A stretch of DNA of 64,000 nucleotides from the NCBI RefSeq assembly GCF_000526415.1, contig NZ_JAGA01000003.1, positions 248,001 to 312,000 of the forward strand. Direction: 5' to 3'. This document shows, in pieces, positions 56,705-64,000 of the stretch (position 1 is its first letter; every line of letters starts with the position of its first letter). The notes beneath the pieces were generated by a model, which searched no databases, was not told the origin of the DNA, and saw nothing but the letters and a program-made list of their open reading frames with translations. A program made the translations under genes and the position numbers. The DNA is from Kallotenue papyrolyticum (GTDB lineage Bacteria > Chloroflexota > Chloroflexia > Chloroflexales > Kallotenuaceae).

Positions 56705-58111
56705 ATGTCTATGAGCCTGCACATCTTCAAATTCGGCGGAACATCGGTCGGCAGCGTAGCGGCCATCGAGGCCGTTGCGCGCATTGTTGAGCACGAGCGG
56801 CGCGCCCATCAGCTGGCGATCGTCGTGTCGGCGCAGAACGGCGTGACGGATGCCCTACTGCGCGGTGCCAACCGCGCTGCCGAGGGCGATGGCGAGACCT
56901 ATCAGCGCAGCGCCGCCGAGCTGCGGCAGCGCCATCTGGAGACGGCCCGCGCGCTGATCACGGATCCAGACGAACAGCAGGCCTACGCCGCAAGCGTGGC
57001 GCGCCTGCTGGACGAGTTCTGTACGCTGTGCCATGGCTTCCAGGTGCTGGGCGAGGTCACGCCACGGGCACTGGACACGATCGCGGCCCTGGGCGAGCGC
57101 CTCAACGCCCCCCTGGTCGCCGCGGCCCTGCGCGCACGGGGTGTGCCCGCCGAGGCGGTGGACGCCGGCGAGCTGATCGTTACCGACGACCATTATGGCG
57201 ATGCCTCACCGCTGATGGGACCGACCATCGAGCGGACGCAGGCACGCCTCCGGCCGCTGTTGGCCGCCGGCGGCATACCGGTGATCACCGGCTTCCTGGG
57301 CGCGACGCCCACCGGCACAACCACCACCCTGGGGCGCGGCGGTAGCGACTACAGCGCGGCGATCATCGGCGCGGCCCTGGACGCCGACGCGGTGGTCTTC
57401 TACAAGGAAGTTGATGGCGTGATGACCGCCGATCCGCGCATCGTGCCCGACGCGCGCGTGGTGCAGCGTATCGCCTACGATGAGATCAGCGAGCTAGCCT
57501 ACTTCGGCGCGAAAGTGCTGCATCCCAAAACCATTCAGCCGTTGATCGACAAAAACATTCCGGTATATTTCAAAAACACCTTCAATCCGGAACATCCCGG
57601 CACGCTAGTCAGTCCGCGGGGCGCCGCCGGCGGCGGCACGATCAAGGCCGTGACCGCCATTCGCAACCTGAGCATGCTGACCGTGGCCGGACGTGGCATG
57701 CTGGGTGTGCCGGGCATTGCGGCACGTACCTTTACCGCAGTGGCGCGCGTCCACGCCAGCGTGTTGATGATTTCGCAGGCGTCGTCCGAACAAAGCATCT
57801 GCTTCGTGATCCCATCCAGGCACACCGAGGCGGTCAAACGCTCGCTGGAGCAGGAGCTACAGCCAGAGATTGCGCGTCGCGACATCGACGGCGTGTTTGT
57901 GCAGGACGACGCGGTGATCGTAACGGTGGTCGGCGCCGGCATTCGCACCACGCCCGGTATCGCCTGGCGCATCTTTGCGGCGCTGGGCGAGCGCAACATC
58001 AACGTGCATGCGATCGCGCTGGGCTCATCCGAGTGCTCGATCTGTCTGGTGGTCACCGCCGCCGATGCGGATGAGGCCGTGCGCGCGATCCATCCACTCA
58101 CGTATCAATGA
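56705..58111 (+). CDS. lysC: Aspartate kinase
   Basis: 468 residues. KFGGTSVGSVAAIEA at the N-terminus, the kinase core GFLGATPTGTTTTLGRGGSDYSAA and FYKEVDGVMTADPR, then two ACT domains (LTVAGRGMLGVPGIAARTF and VTVVGAGIRTTPGIAWRIF) for allosteric control. Monofunctional, first step to lysine, threonine and methionine. It lies 21 nt after metX, so the SAM riboswitch probably controls it too. ATG 56711 is an alternative start. Confidence 0.94.
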   Translation: MSMSLHIFKFGGTSVGSVAAIEAVARIVEHERRAHQLAIVVSAQNGVTDALLRGANRAAEGDGETYQRSAAELRQRHLETARALITDPDEQQAYAASVARLLDEFCTLCHGFQVLGEVTPRALDTIAALGERLNAPLVAAALRARGVPAEAVDAGELIVTDDHYGDASPLMGPTIERTQARLRPLLAAGGIPVITGFLGATPTGTTTTLGRGGSDYSAAIIGAALDADAVVFYKEVDGVMTADPRIVPDARVVQRIAYDEISELAYFGAKVLHPKTIQPLIDKNIPVYFKNTFNPEHPGTLVSPRGAAGGGTIKAVTAIRNLSMLTVAGRGMLGVPGIAARTFTAVARVHASVLMISQASSEQSICFVIPSRHTEAVKRSLEQELQPEIARRDIDGVFVQDDAVIVTVVGAGIRTTPGIAWRIFAALGERNINVHAIALGSSECSICLVVTAADADEAVRAIHPLTYQ

Positions 58112-58270
58112 TGCGAGTGTGGACGCCGGCTTCCGGCGATCAACAGGCCACATCGTTGGAGGACAGTAATCACGCATGAGCAATCGCCACCGGTCATCCT
58201 CAGGCGACGCCTAGCGACAGCGTGAGGCGCGCAGGCAGTGCGTGGTGCATTGCTCATTCCGGAGTGTACT

Positions 58271-59335
58271 ATGGCACGAGCATCCAAACTGCCGGTCGCG
58301 GTTCTGGGCGCGACCGGTGCAGTCGGGCAGCGCTTTGTGCAGTTACTGGCTGCGCATCCCTGGTTCGAGATTGCGGTGGTTACCGGTTCGGAGCGCTCGG
58401 TCGGGCGGCGCTACGGCGAGGTCACGCGCTGGATCCTGCCGGAGGCGATCCCCGCCGCGGTTGCCGGGCTGACGGTGCAGCCCACCGAGCAGGTCGCCGA
58501 GGTGCCGATCGCTTTTTCGGCGCTGCCGACCGAGCAGGCACGCGCGCTGGAGCCACAGTGGGCACGCGCGGGGGTCTTCGTCTGCTCCAACGCTTCGGCC
58601 TTCCGCATGGATCCGCTGGTGCCACTGCTGATCCCAGAGGTCAATCCCGAGCATCTGGGCATCGTCGAGCGCCAGCAACGCGAGCGCGGCTGGCGCGGTG
58701 CGATCATCACCAACCCCAACTGCGCAACGATCACGTTGGTGATCCCGCTCAAACCTCTGCACGACGCCTTTGGCGTGCAACGTCTGATGGTGACCACGCT
58801 CCAGGCAGTGTCAGGAGCGGGCTATCCCGGCGTGGCCTCGCTTGATATTCTTGACAACCTGATCCCCAACATCGCCGACGGCGGCGAGGAGGCCAAGATC
58901 GAGAGCGAGCCGCGCAAGCTGCTGGGCCGCCTGGTCGACGGCAGCTTCCAGGACGCCCCCCTGGGCATCAGCGCGCAGGTGACGCGCGTGCCCGTGCTGG
59001 ACGGCCATACCGCGGCGGTGGCGGTCGCCTTTGCGCGGCGACCCGCGCCCGACGAAGCGATCGCCTGCTTGCGTGAATGGCGCGCGCCGGAGCCGGTGCG
59101 CAGCCTGCCCAGCGCGCCGCCCGCGCCGGTGGTGGTGCGCGACGAGCCCGATCGTCCCCAGCCGCGCCGCGACCGGGATCTGTATGGCGGCATGGGCACC
59201 ACCGTCGGGCGCGTGCGGTCCTGTTCACTCTTCGACCTGCGCTTCGTAGCGCTTTCGCACAACACCATCCGTGGCGCTGCCGGTGGCGCGATCCTCAACG
59301 CCGAGTTGCTGGTCGCGCAGGGCATCGTCGGCTAG
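58271..59335 (+). CDS. asd: Aspartate-semialdehyde dehydrogenase
   Basis: 354 residues from ATG 58271, GGAG upstream. NADP motif VLGATGAVGQRFVQLLAAHP, active Cys in TNPNCATITLVIPLKPL and the substrate-binding QAVSGAGYPGV; the long form (about 355 residues) found in archaea, fungi and some bacteria. It reduces aspartyl phosphate to semialdehyde, following lysC. A 160-nt gap after lysC holds no terminator, so read-through from the met operon is plausible. Confidence 0.95.
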   Translation: MARASKLPVAVLGATGAVGQRFVQLLAAHPWFEIAVVTGSERSVGRRYGEVTRWILPEAIPAAVAGLTVQPTEQVAEVPIAFSALPTEQARALEPQWARAGVFVCSNASAFRMDPLVPLLIPEVNPEHLGIVERQQRERGWRGAIITNPNCATITLVIPLKPLHDAFGVQRLMVTTLQAVSGAGYPGVASLDILDNLIPNIADGGEEAKIESEPRKLLGRLVDGSFQDAPLGISAQVTRVPVLDGHTAAVAVAFARRPAPDEAIACLREWRAPEPVRSLPSAPPAPVVVRDEPDRPQPRRDRDLYGGMGTTVGRVRSCSLFDLRFVALSHNTIRGAAGGAILNAELLVAQGIVG

Positions 59336-59360
59336 CGCTCGAGCGAAGCGTCCCTCTCAC

Positions 59361-59400
59361 GCCGAGCGCGCGTCCCATGGCCGCGTGACACGCGCTCGGC
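59361..59400. terminator. Stem-loop after asd
   Basis: GCCGAGCGCG (59361-59370) and CGCGCTCGGC (59391-59400) are exact inverted arms around a 20-nt loop. No T-run follows. Confidence 0.45.
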
Positions 59401-59417
59401 GATGCGCCCACGCGCGC

Positions 59418-59446
59418 TTGACAGGAGCAGACATGTGGTGTAGATT
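59418..59446 (+). promoter_or_regulatory. Promoter of the DtxR-family regulator and metal importer
   Basis: TTGACA (59418-59423), 17 nt, TAGATT (59441-59446). The operator begins within the last bases of the -10. Confidence 0.7.
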
Positions 59447-59460
59447 TAGGCAAACCGAAA
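59445..59460. promoter_or_regulatory. DtxR/MntR-type operator at the regulator promoter
   Basis: TTTAGG-CAAA-CCGAAA, a 16-bp near-palindrome with one mismatch, lies at the -10 and start site. Binding would block transcription, giving metal-dependent autorepression. Confidence 0.55.
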
Positions 59461-59473
59461 AAAGAAGTACGGT

Positions 59474-60148
59474 ATGCCGGCAGCCAAGTTCAGCCACAAA
59501 GTCGAAGATTACGTCAAGACGATCTACGCCCTGCAGCAGGAGCAGCGGCCCGTCTCCAACAGCGCGCTCAAAACGCGGCTGGGGATCTCGGCGGCGGCGG
59601 TCAGCGACATGATCCAGACGCTGGCACGGCTCAACCTGGTGCGCTACGAGCCCTACCAGGGGGTTGAGCTCACGCCCGCCGGTGAGCGCGTGGCGCTGGA
59701 AGTGATCCGCCATCATCGGCTGATCGAACTTTATCTTCATCAGGCGCTCGGCGTGCCCTGGGACGAGGTGCACGCCGAGGCCGAGCAGCTCGAGCATGCC
59801 TTCTCGCCGCGGCTGGTCGAGCGCATCGCCGAACGGCTGGGCGAGCCGCGCTTCGATCCGCATGGCGCGCCAATTCCGGGGCCGGACTTGCAACTCCCTG
59901 AGCGGCAGGGCGATCCGCTGCTCTACGCGCCGCTGCAACGTCCGCTACGGATCGTTGAGGTAGACGACTCATCGCCGGAGTTGCTGCGCTACCTGGCATC
60001 GCTCCAGATGGTGCCGGGCCAGACCATCCGTCTGGAGGCGCGTGCCCCCTTCGATGGGCCGTTGCATGTGCGCGTCGGCGAGGCGGTGCACGCCATTGGC
60101 CAGCAGACTGCGGCGGCGATTCGCGTCGAGCTCGTGCCGGAGGGCTGA
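59474..60148 (+). CDS. DtxR/MntR-family metal-dependent repressor
   Basis: 224 residues. N-terminal winged helix KVEDYVKTIYALQQEQRPVSNSALKTRLGISAAAVSDMIQTLARLNLV, dimerisation and metal-binding helices (HHRLIELYLHQALGVPWDEVHAEAEQLEHAFS), and a C-terminal FeoA/SH3-like domain (LASLQMVPGQTIRLEARAP). Length fits the three-domain DtxR/IdeR/ScaR type. The metal is Fe(II) or Mn(II); the ABC importer right behind it argues for Mn, or Fe, control. The protein probably binds the site at 59445-59460 and perhaps one at 60171-60184. Confidence 0.92.
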   Translation: MPAAKFSHKVEDYVKTIYALQQEQRPVSNSALKTRLGISAAAVSDMIQTLARLNLVRYEPYQGVELTPAGERVALEVIRHHRLIELYLHQALGVPWDEVHAEAEQLEHAFSPRLVERIAERLGEPRFDPHGAPIPGPDLQLPERQGDPLLYAPLQRPLRIVEVDDSSPELLRYLASLQMVPGQTIRLEARAPFDGPLHVRVGEAVHAIGQQTAAAIRVELVPEG

Positions 60149-60170
60149 GTTTTTTTGGGGCGACGTTTTC

Positions 60171-60184
60171 GGTTCACTTAAACC
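60171..60184. promoter_or_regulatory. Possible second repressor site before the importer
   Basis: GGTT-CACTTA-AACC, a short gapped palindrome, 12 nt upstream of the importer lipoprotein gene and inside TTTTCGG...TTTCGG flanks that echo the first operator. Weak match. Confidence 0.3.
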
Positions 60185-60196
60185 TGGATTTCGGAG

Positions 60197-61201
60197 ATGC
60201 GCAGAACATTCTTCAGCTTCCTATCCTGGTGCCATCTGGTGCTGCTCAGCGGCGTGCTGTTGAGTGCCTGTGGTCAGCCCGTGGTCGGCGCGGACCAGGC
60301 GCGCCTGAACATCGGCGACCGTCCCATCCGCGTGGTGGCCACCACCGGTCACCTCGCCGACGCGCTGCGCAACATCGGCGGCGAGCGCGTGGTAGTCCAG
60401 GCGCTAATGGGACCCGGCGTCGATCCACACCTGTACAAGGCCAGCGCGCGCGACGTGATCGCCATTGAACGCGCAGATGTGGTGTTCTACCACGGGCTGG
60501 ACCTGGAAGGACGCATGACGCACATCTTCGAGCGTCTGGCAACCACCCGCCCGGTCTATGCCGCCACCGACGGCATTCCACGCGCGCGCTTGCGCCCCTC
60601 GGCGCAGTATGTCAACGCCTATGATCCGCACGTCTGGTTCGATCCGACCCTGTGGAGCCTGGTCGTGGACGAGCTTGCGCGCCGGCTCACGCAGCTCGAT
60701 CCGGAGCACGCCGCGCTGTACGCCGCCAATGCGGCGCGCTACCGGGCACAACTGGCCGAGGTTGATCGCTACGCGCAGGAGCGCATCGCGCTGATCCCAC
60801 CACCCTCGCGCGTCTTGATCACCGCTCACGACGCCTTCGGCTACTTTGGCGCGCGCTACGGCATCGACGTGCGCGGCTTGCAAGGCGTCAGCACCGCCAG
60901 CGAAGCCGGCGCCGCCGATGTACAGGCGCTGGCGGATTTCATCGTGGAGCGCGACATTCGCGCCATCTTCGTAGAATCGAGTGTCTCGCCGGCCACGATC
61001 CGTGCGGTGCAGGAGGCGGTGCGCGCGCGGGGCAAGCAGGTGGAGATCGGCGGGCAGCTCTACTCCGATGCGCTGGGCGATCCCGGCACGCCGGCAGGCA
61101 CCTACCTAGGCATGTTTCGCGCCAACGTCGATACCATCGTCGCGGCATTGGCGCCGCAGACTGCGACCGGTTCACAATCCAGCAAAGGAGGACACCGATG
61201 A
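60197..61201 (+). CDS. Metal-binding lipoprotein of a Mn/Zn/Fe ABC importer (cluster A-I)
   Basis: 334 residues; signal with lipobox VLLSAC. Metal ligands of the family: His in [10 protein letters not shown], His in YDPHVWFDP, His in [11 protein letters not shown], and an acidic residue in the IFVESSVSP segment. The His-rich loop of Zn-specific ZnuA is absent, favouring Mn or Fe. It hands metal to the two permeases. The start has a GGAG unusually close to the ATG. The next gene overlaps its stop by 4 nt. Confidence 0.92.
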   Translation: MRRTFFSFLSWCHLVLLSGVLLSACGQPVVGADQARLNIGDRPIRVVATTGHLADALRNIGGERVVVQALMGPGVDPHLYKASARDVIAIERADVVFYHGLDLEGRMTHIFERLATTRPVYAATDGIPRARLRPSAQYVNAYDPHVWFDPTLWSLVVDELARRLTQLDPEHAALYAANAARYRAQLAEVDRYAQERIALIPPPSRVLITAHDAFGYFGARYGIDVRGLQGVSTASEAGAADVQALADFIVERDIRAIFVESSVSPATIRAVQEAVRARGKQVEIGGQLYSDALGDPGTPAGTYLGMFRANVDTIVAALAPQTATGSQSSKGGHR

Positions 61202-62004
61202 CGCACCTCGCCTCAACCTCTGCACCACCGGCCATCGAGGTGCGCGATCTGACGGTCGCCTACCGCGAAGCGCCGGTGTTGTGGGACATTGATCTGACCA
61301 TTCCGCGCGGCACACTGGCCGCGATCATCGGGCCCAACGGCGCGGGCAAATCCACACTGCTCAAAGCCATGCTCAACCTGGTGCCGCGCGCCGCCGGCAC
61401 GGTGTTGATCGAGGGGCAGCCCTACGATCCCAAGCGGCAGATTGTGGGCTACGTGCCGCAGCGCAGCAGCGTAGACTGGGACTTTCCGACCGATGCGTTG
61501 GATGTGGTGATGATGGGCTGCTACGGTCGCCTGGGCTGGCTGCGACGACCGGGTCGGCGCGAACGCGAGATCGCGCTGCGCTGCTTGGAGAAGGTCGGCA
61601 TGGCCGAGTTGGCCCACCGCCAGATCAGCCAGCTCTCCGGCGGGCAGCAACAGCGCGTCTTTCTGGCACGCGCGCTGGCGCAGGACGCGCCGATCTACTT
61701 CCTGGACGAGCCCTTCGCCGGCGTGGACGCCACCACCGAGCGCGCCATCGTCGCGCTGCTGCGCGATCTGCGCGCGGCGGGCAAGACCGTCGTCGTGGTG
61801 CACCACGACCTGGAATCGGCGCCACAGTATTTCGACTACCTGGTGCTGCTCAACGTGCGGCTGATCGCCAGCGGTCCCTTTGCCGAGACCTTTACGCTGG
61901 ACAATCTGCAACGCACCTATGGCGGGCGCATCGCGCTGTTGGAGCCGTCGCGCGCGCTGACGAGCCCGACGTCGGAGTGGCCATCGAGCCAGGCAACAGG
62001 ATAG
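61198..62004 (+). CDS. Metal ABC importer ATPase
   Basis: 268 residues. Walker [17 protein letters not shown]-loop [23 protein letters not shown], signature [15 protein letters not shown], Walker [14 protein letters not shown] and H-loop VVVHHDL. The SVDWDFP segment after the Q-loop is typical of Mn/Zn/Fe importers (MntB, SitB, TroB). Four-nt overlap with the lipoprotein gene and 4-nt gap to the first permease. Confidence 0.95.
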   Translation: MTHLASTSAPPAIEVRDLTVAYREAPVLWDIDLTIPRGTLAAIIGPNGAGKSTLLKAMLNLVPRAAGTVLIEGQPYDPKRQIVGYVPQRSSVDWDFPTDALDVVMMGCYGRLGWLRRPGRREREIALRCLEKVGMAELAHRQISQLSGGQQQRVFLARALAQDAPIYFLDEPFAGVDATTERAIVALLRDLRAAGKTVVVVHHDLESAPQYFDYLVLLNVRLIASGPFAETFTLDNLQRTYGGRIALLEPSRALTSPTSEWPSSQATG

Positions 62005-62008
62005 GACA

Positions 62009-62941
62009 ATGATCGATCTGCTACTGACCCTGTTCACCGACTACACACTACGCACCATCACGCTCGGCGCGGCGATCCTGGGACTGGTCGGCGGCGCGCT
62101 GGGCACCTTTGCGCTGCTGCGCCGTCAATCGTTGCTGGGCGATGCGCTGGCCCATGCCGCGCTGCCGGGGATCGCGCTGGCCTTTCTGCTGACGCAGACG
62201 CGCGCAACGCCGGTGCTGCTGGCCGGCGCCGCGCTCACCGGCTGGCTGGCCAATCTGGCCATGCTGCGCATTGTGGCCGAAACGCGCATCAGCGAAGACG
62301 CCGCTACCGGCATCGTGCTGACCGTCTTTTTTGGCTTTGGCATCATGTTGTTGACCTGGATCCAGCAGCGCGGTTCGGCGGCCCAGGCCGGCCTGGATCG
62401 CTACCTGTTCGGCCAGGCGGCCTCGCTGATCGAAGAGCAGGTCATGACCATGGGCCTGCTCGGCGGCCTGGCCTTGCTGGTGGTGGCACTCCTGTTCAAG
62501 GAGTTCAAGCTGATCACCTTCGATCCGGTGTTTGCCGCGTCGATCGGCCTACCGGTGCAGCGGCTCGGCGTGCTGCTGACCTCGCTGATCGTTGTGGCCG
62601 TGCTGATCGGCCTGCAGACGGTAGGCGTGGTGTTAATGGCGGCGATGCTGGTCGCGCCTGCGGCTGCCGCGCGCCAGTGGACCGAGCGGCTGGGCGTGAT
62701 GTTGGCGCTTTCTGGGCTCTTCGGCGCGCTGGCCGGCGTCAGCGGCGCGCTGATCAGCGTCAGCAACGGCCACTTACCGACGGGGCCGCTGGTGATCCTC
62801 AGCGCCACGCTGATCGTGATCGTATCGCTGCTCTTCGGCGCGGCGCGCGGCCTGGTCTGGCAGCGCTGGCGCGCCCGGCGGCGCGTGCAGAGCGCTCCGG
62901 CCACCGGCGCGGCCTTTGAGTCACAGGAGAGCTGGCGATGA
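62009..62941 (+). CDS. Metal ABC importer permease 1
   Basis: 310 residues, eight to nine hydrophobic helices. ABC-3 family motifs: RRQSLLGDALAHAALPGIALAF in the first cytoplasmic coupling region and LLFKEFKLITFDPVFAASIGLPV. Membrane component of the same Mn/Zn/Fe importer; TroC/MntC-like. Overlaps the second permease start by 4 nt. Confidence 0.94.
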   Translation: MIDLLLTLFTDYTLRTITLGAAILGLVGGALGTFALLRRQSLLGDALAHAALPGIALAFLLTQTRATPVLLAGAALTGWLANLAMLRIVAETRISEDAATGIVLTVFFGFGIMLLTWIQQRGSAAQAGLDRYLFGQAASLIEEQVMTMGLLGGLALLVVALLFKEFKLITFDPVFAASIGLPVQRLGVLLTSLIVVAVLIGLQTVGVVLMAAMLVAPAAAARQWTERLGVMLALSGLFGALAGVSGALISVSNGHLPTGPLVILSATLIVIVSLLFGAARGLVWQRWRARRRVQSAPATGAAFESQESWR

Positions 62942-64000
62942 GCCCTGAGCTGGTGATCCTGCTGACCGGCGTGCTGACCGCCACGGCCTGCGCGTTGCTG
63001 GGCGCCTTTCTGCTGCTGCGGCGCTTGGCGATGCTGGCCGATGCGATCAGCCACGCGATCCTGCCCGGGCTGGTGGCCGGCTATGCCCTGGCGCGCGGTC
63101 CCAACCTGTGGCTCGGCGCGCTGGGGGCAGCGGCGGCCGGCCTCCTGACGGTGGTGCTGGTGGAGCTGCTGCTCAAAAGCGGGCGCGTCAAGCAGGATGC
63201 AGCGATCGGTCTGGTCTTTCCGGCGATGTTTGCGCTGGGCACCGTGTTGGTGACCAGGTATTTCGCCAACGTGCACCTGGACGCCGACGCGATCCTCTAT
63301 GGCGAGATCGCCTTCGCGCCCTTTGATCTGCTGATCATCGGCGGACGCAACTACGGGCCGCAACCGTTGTGGGTGCTCGGCGGGCTGACGCTGATCAACC
63401 TGATCTTCGTGCTGCTGTGCTACAAGGAGCTGAAGCTCACCACCTTTGATCCGCAGTTCGCGGCGACGATCGGCATCGCGCCGGCGATCATGCACTACGC
63501 GCTGATGACGATGGTCTCGTTCACCACCGTCGGCGCGTTTACAGCGGTAGGCGCGATCCTGGTAGTGGCCTTTCTGATCGTGCCGCCGGCGACGGCCTAC
63601 CTGCTGACCAACCGCCTCGCGCCGATGATCGCGCTGGCGATCGGCATCGCCGCGCTGGCGGCGGTGGGCGGCTTTGGGCTGGCGCTGCTGCTGGACGCGT
63701 CGATCGCCGGCGCGATGGCGACGCTGGCGGGCGTGTTCTTTGCTGCTGCGGCGCTGTTCGCGCCGGAGCATGGCGTGCTGGCCAAGCGGGCGCGGCGCGC
63801 GCAGCAACGCCGTCAGTTCGCCACCGAAATGCTGATCGTGCACCTGGCCAACCACGAGGGCACACCGGCGCAGGCTGCCGAGAGCGAACTGGCCCACTTG
63901 CAGGCCGAGCTGCGCTGGAGCCCGGAATTTGCGACACAGGTGGTGCGCCGGGCGAGCGAAGCCGGATTGATCGCGCGCACCAACGGCCAGCTCCACCTGA
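62938..64000 (+). CDS. Metal ABC importer permease 2 with winged-helix-like C-terminus (3' truncated by window)
   Basis: From ATG 62938 the frame runs open to the end of the window (354 codons so far). ABC-3 family: LRRLAMLADAISHAILPGLVAGYAL, LCYKELKLTTFDPQFAATIGI, and eight to nine helices. After the last helix a cytoplasmic extension follows (LIVHLANHEGTPAQAAES...TQVVRRASEAGLIARTNGQLHL) that looks like the DtxR-type helix-turn-helix wing found on some TroD-type permeases. It may sense cytoplasmic metal and gate the transporter. The missing 3' end prevents a full check. Confidence 0.85.
   Translation, partial: MSPELVILLTGVLTATACALLGAFLLLRRLAMLADAISHAILPGLVAGYALARGPNLWLGALGAAAAGLLTVVLVELLLKSGRVKQDAAIGLVFPAMFALGTVLVTRYFANVHLDADAILYGEIAFAPFDLLIIGGRNYGPQPLWVLGGLTLINLIFVLLCYKELKLTTFDPQFAATIGIAPAIMHYALMTMVSFTTVGAFTAVGAILVVAFLIVPPATAYLLTNRLAPMIALAIGIAALAAVGGFGLALLLDASIAGAMATLAGVFFAAAALFAPEHGVLAKRARRAQQRRQFATEMLIVHLANHEGTPAQAAESELAHLQAELRWSPEFATQVVRRASEAGLIARTNGQLHL

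Noticed and set aside
58176-58214. A 12-codon frame upstream of asd with a purine-rich stretch before it, considered as an attenuator leader peptide
   Set aside because: No run of Thr, Lys, Met or Ile codons and no clear terminator/antiterminator pair behind it.

Overview
The window is a GC-rich (about two-thirds G+C by eye), gene-dense bacterial chromosome segment with no transposase, phage gene, CRISPR array, rRNA or tRNA that I could find. The gene content fits Chloroflexota, probably class Chloroflexia: a five-helix (class B) succinate dehydrogenase, a bacterial XPB-Bax1 pair, an Flp-type pilin, and GlgE/maltokinase beside MalQ. No phylogenetic marker was compared, so this placement is an inference. 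Many genes overlap by 1-16 nt (ATGA, GTGA, TGATG junctions). Several promoters are close to the sigma-70 consensus, and two appear to give nearly leaderless mRNAs.

Layout. 1-8.9 kb: the end of a gene with a nucleoside-phosphorylase-like domain, an HDAC-family hydrolase, sdhCAB (minus strand), a 3-hydroxyisobutyrate dehydrogenase-family enzyme and a site-2-type membrane protease. 8.9-10.5 kb: an NCS2 nucleobase transporter behind a 220-nt leader with a promoter and an attenuator-like terminator. 10.5-16.3 kb: a mercury/organomercury resistance locus. It holds DoxX, CcdA-like, MerB, a MerE-like protein, a TlpA-like lipoprotein and a CopZ-like Fe-S metallochaperone on the minus strand, then an ArsR-family regulator and MerA. 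A palindromic operator sits inside two overlapping divergent promoters. Two genes of this locus carry apparent frameshifts. 16.4-20.5 kb: proline dehydrogenase, then cysM-mec-cysO-moeZ, a complete protein-thiocarboxylate cysteine pathway in one operon. 21.3-26.5 kb: maltokinase and GlgE, divergent from MalQ. 26.6-32.1 kb: maf, a LuxR-type response regulator, a lipid-kinase-like protein and a WD/TolB lipoprotein, all overlapping; then a flippase-like membrane protein and a GT2 glycosyltransferase on the minus strand.

32.4-43 kb: a short hypothetical, 3-hydroxybutyrate dehydrogenase, a 1196-residue GH13 protein with an altered region IV, an MFS transporter, a small acidic protein, a P450-fold protein that lacks the haem-ligand cysteine, MOSC, NUDIX, inorganic pyrophosphatase, a CBS-pair protein and a small membrane protein. 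43.2-46.8 kb: a promoter-led operon of a PolX-N/HhH protein, an XPB-type helicase and a Bax1 (DUF790) nuclease, a candidate DNA-repair module. 46.8-51.8 kb: a DapA-family aldolase, a GNAT protein, a GAF-histidine kinase, ruvB, and an Flp-like pilin with NPGG repeats and a polyglycine tail.

51.9-59.3 kb: aspartate-family amino acids. thrC and a DUF3221 lipoprotein come first. A SAM-I riboswitch with promoter and terminator then precedes metY, metX and lysC, with asd after a 160-nt gap. This puts sulfhydrylation-type methionine synthesis, and probably the entry enzymes of the whole pathway, under SAM control. 59.4-64 kb: a DtxR/MntR-type regulator with an operator at its own promoter, followed by a Mn/Zn/Fe-type ABC importer (lipoprotein, ATPase, two permeases). 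The last permease runs off the window and ends in a winged-helix-like extension.
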